DNA of 5,247 nt from Haloferacaceae archaeon PL-Br10_E2g29 (lineage in GTDB: Archaea > Halobacteriota > Halobacteria > Halobacteriales > Haloferacaceae), in the NCBI GenBank assembly GCA_001563965.1, contig LKMS01000125.1:1-5247 (forward strand), written 5' to 3'. Shown here in pieces: positions 5,138 through 5,247 of this stretch. Both the position numbers and the translations under genes were made by a program. Below the pieces are notes generated by a model. That model had not been told where the DNA came from. It worked only from the letters and a program-made list of their open reading frames with translations, and ran no database searches. The first letter of the stretch is position 1. The number at the start of each line of letters is the position of its first letter.

Positions 5138-5156
5138 TACATTGTGAGCTATGTAA
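5138..5156 (-). promoter_or_regulatory. Putative toxin-antitoxin promoter and operator
   Basis: On the minus strand, TTACATA (5156-5150) lies 18 to 24 bases before the antitoxin ATG and is the likely TATA element. An inverted repeat, TACAT-N8-ATGTA (5138-5142 and 5151-5155), overlaps it. Ribbon-helix-helix antitoxins typically bind such short repeats over their own promoter, so this is a reasonable autoregulatory operator. The repeat is seen; binding is inferred. Confidence 0.45.
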
Positions 5157-5247
5157 GAAAACCTTGTTGCTCAGTAGCAGAGCCTCGGCTGGGTTGGCAC
5201 TACCCTGAAGTAAACAGCCACCAGCAAAACCACCCAGTTTACCCATC

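Noticed and set aside
5133..5246. Upstream extension of the antitoxin to an ATG at 5246
   Set aside because: The added 38 residues are hydrophobic with almost no acids, unlike a haloarchaeal N-terminus. The shorter start has a TATA-like box at the right distance, and this stretch contains the putative operator.
1..5247. tRNA, rRNA or riboswitch genes, and complete insertion sequences
   Set aside because: I saw no cloverleaf with a T-loop motif, no rRNA-like stretch, no transposase motif and no convincing terminal inverted repeats with target duplications.

Overview
The window looks like chromosomal DNA from a halophilic archaeon (class Halobacteria). The genes have high GC at third codon positions and acidic products, and several have AT-rich TATA-like boxes about 25 to 30 bases before the start codon, as expected for leaderless or short-leader haloarchaeal transcripts. 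This assignment is an inference from composition and signals; there is no rRNA or other marker gene here. The species cannot be named.

Layout. Positions 1-1671 (minus strand) hold almost all of ilvD, dihydroxy-acid dehydratase of branched-chain amino acid synthesis. It runs off the left edge, so its last codons are missing. A 224-base divergent spacer follows (1672-1895). It carries the ilvD promoter and a run of degenerate G/T-rich repeats. Reading rightwards on the plus strand come a small two-helix membrane protein (1896-2216), an unrecognised 157-residue protein behind a good TATA box and a palindrome (2347-2820), an alpha/beta hydrolase with an epoxide-hydrolase signature (2925-3836), and an acidic 88-residue protein of unknown function (3938-4204). 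Each gap between these plus-strand genes is about 100 to 130 bases, and most hold their own promoter-like or dyad signals, so they look separately transcribed rather than one operon.

From the right, on the minus strand, comes a two-gene type II toxin-antitoxin-like operon: a ribbon-helix-helix protein (5132-4809) followed with no gap by a PIN-domain protein (4808-4299). The antitoxin stop codon directly abuts the toxin start codon. An inverted repeat overlaps the operon's TATA-like element and is a good candidate operator. The operon converges on the 88-residue gene, and a possible 19-codon micro-ORF with a Shine-Dalgarno sequence lies in the convergent gap.

The genes do not form one pathway: ilvD is housekeeping metabolism, the hydrolase is probably detoxifying or catabolic, and the toxin-antitoxin pair is accessory. 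I found no clear new multi-gene system. The points most worth a second look are the toxin-antitoxin operon with its putative operator, the micro-ORF, the repeat run upstream of ilvD, and the symmetric dyads in the two spacers around the 157-residue gene.
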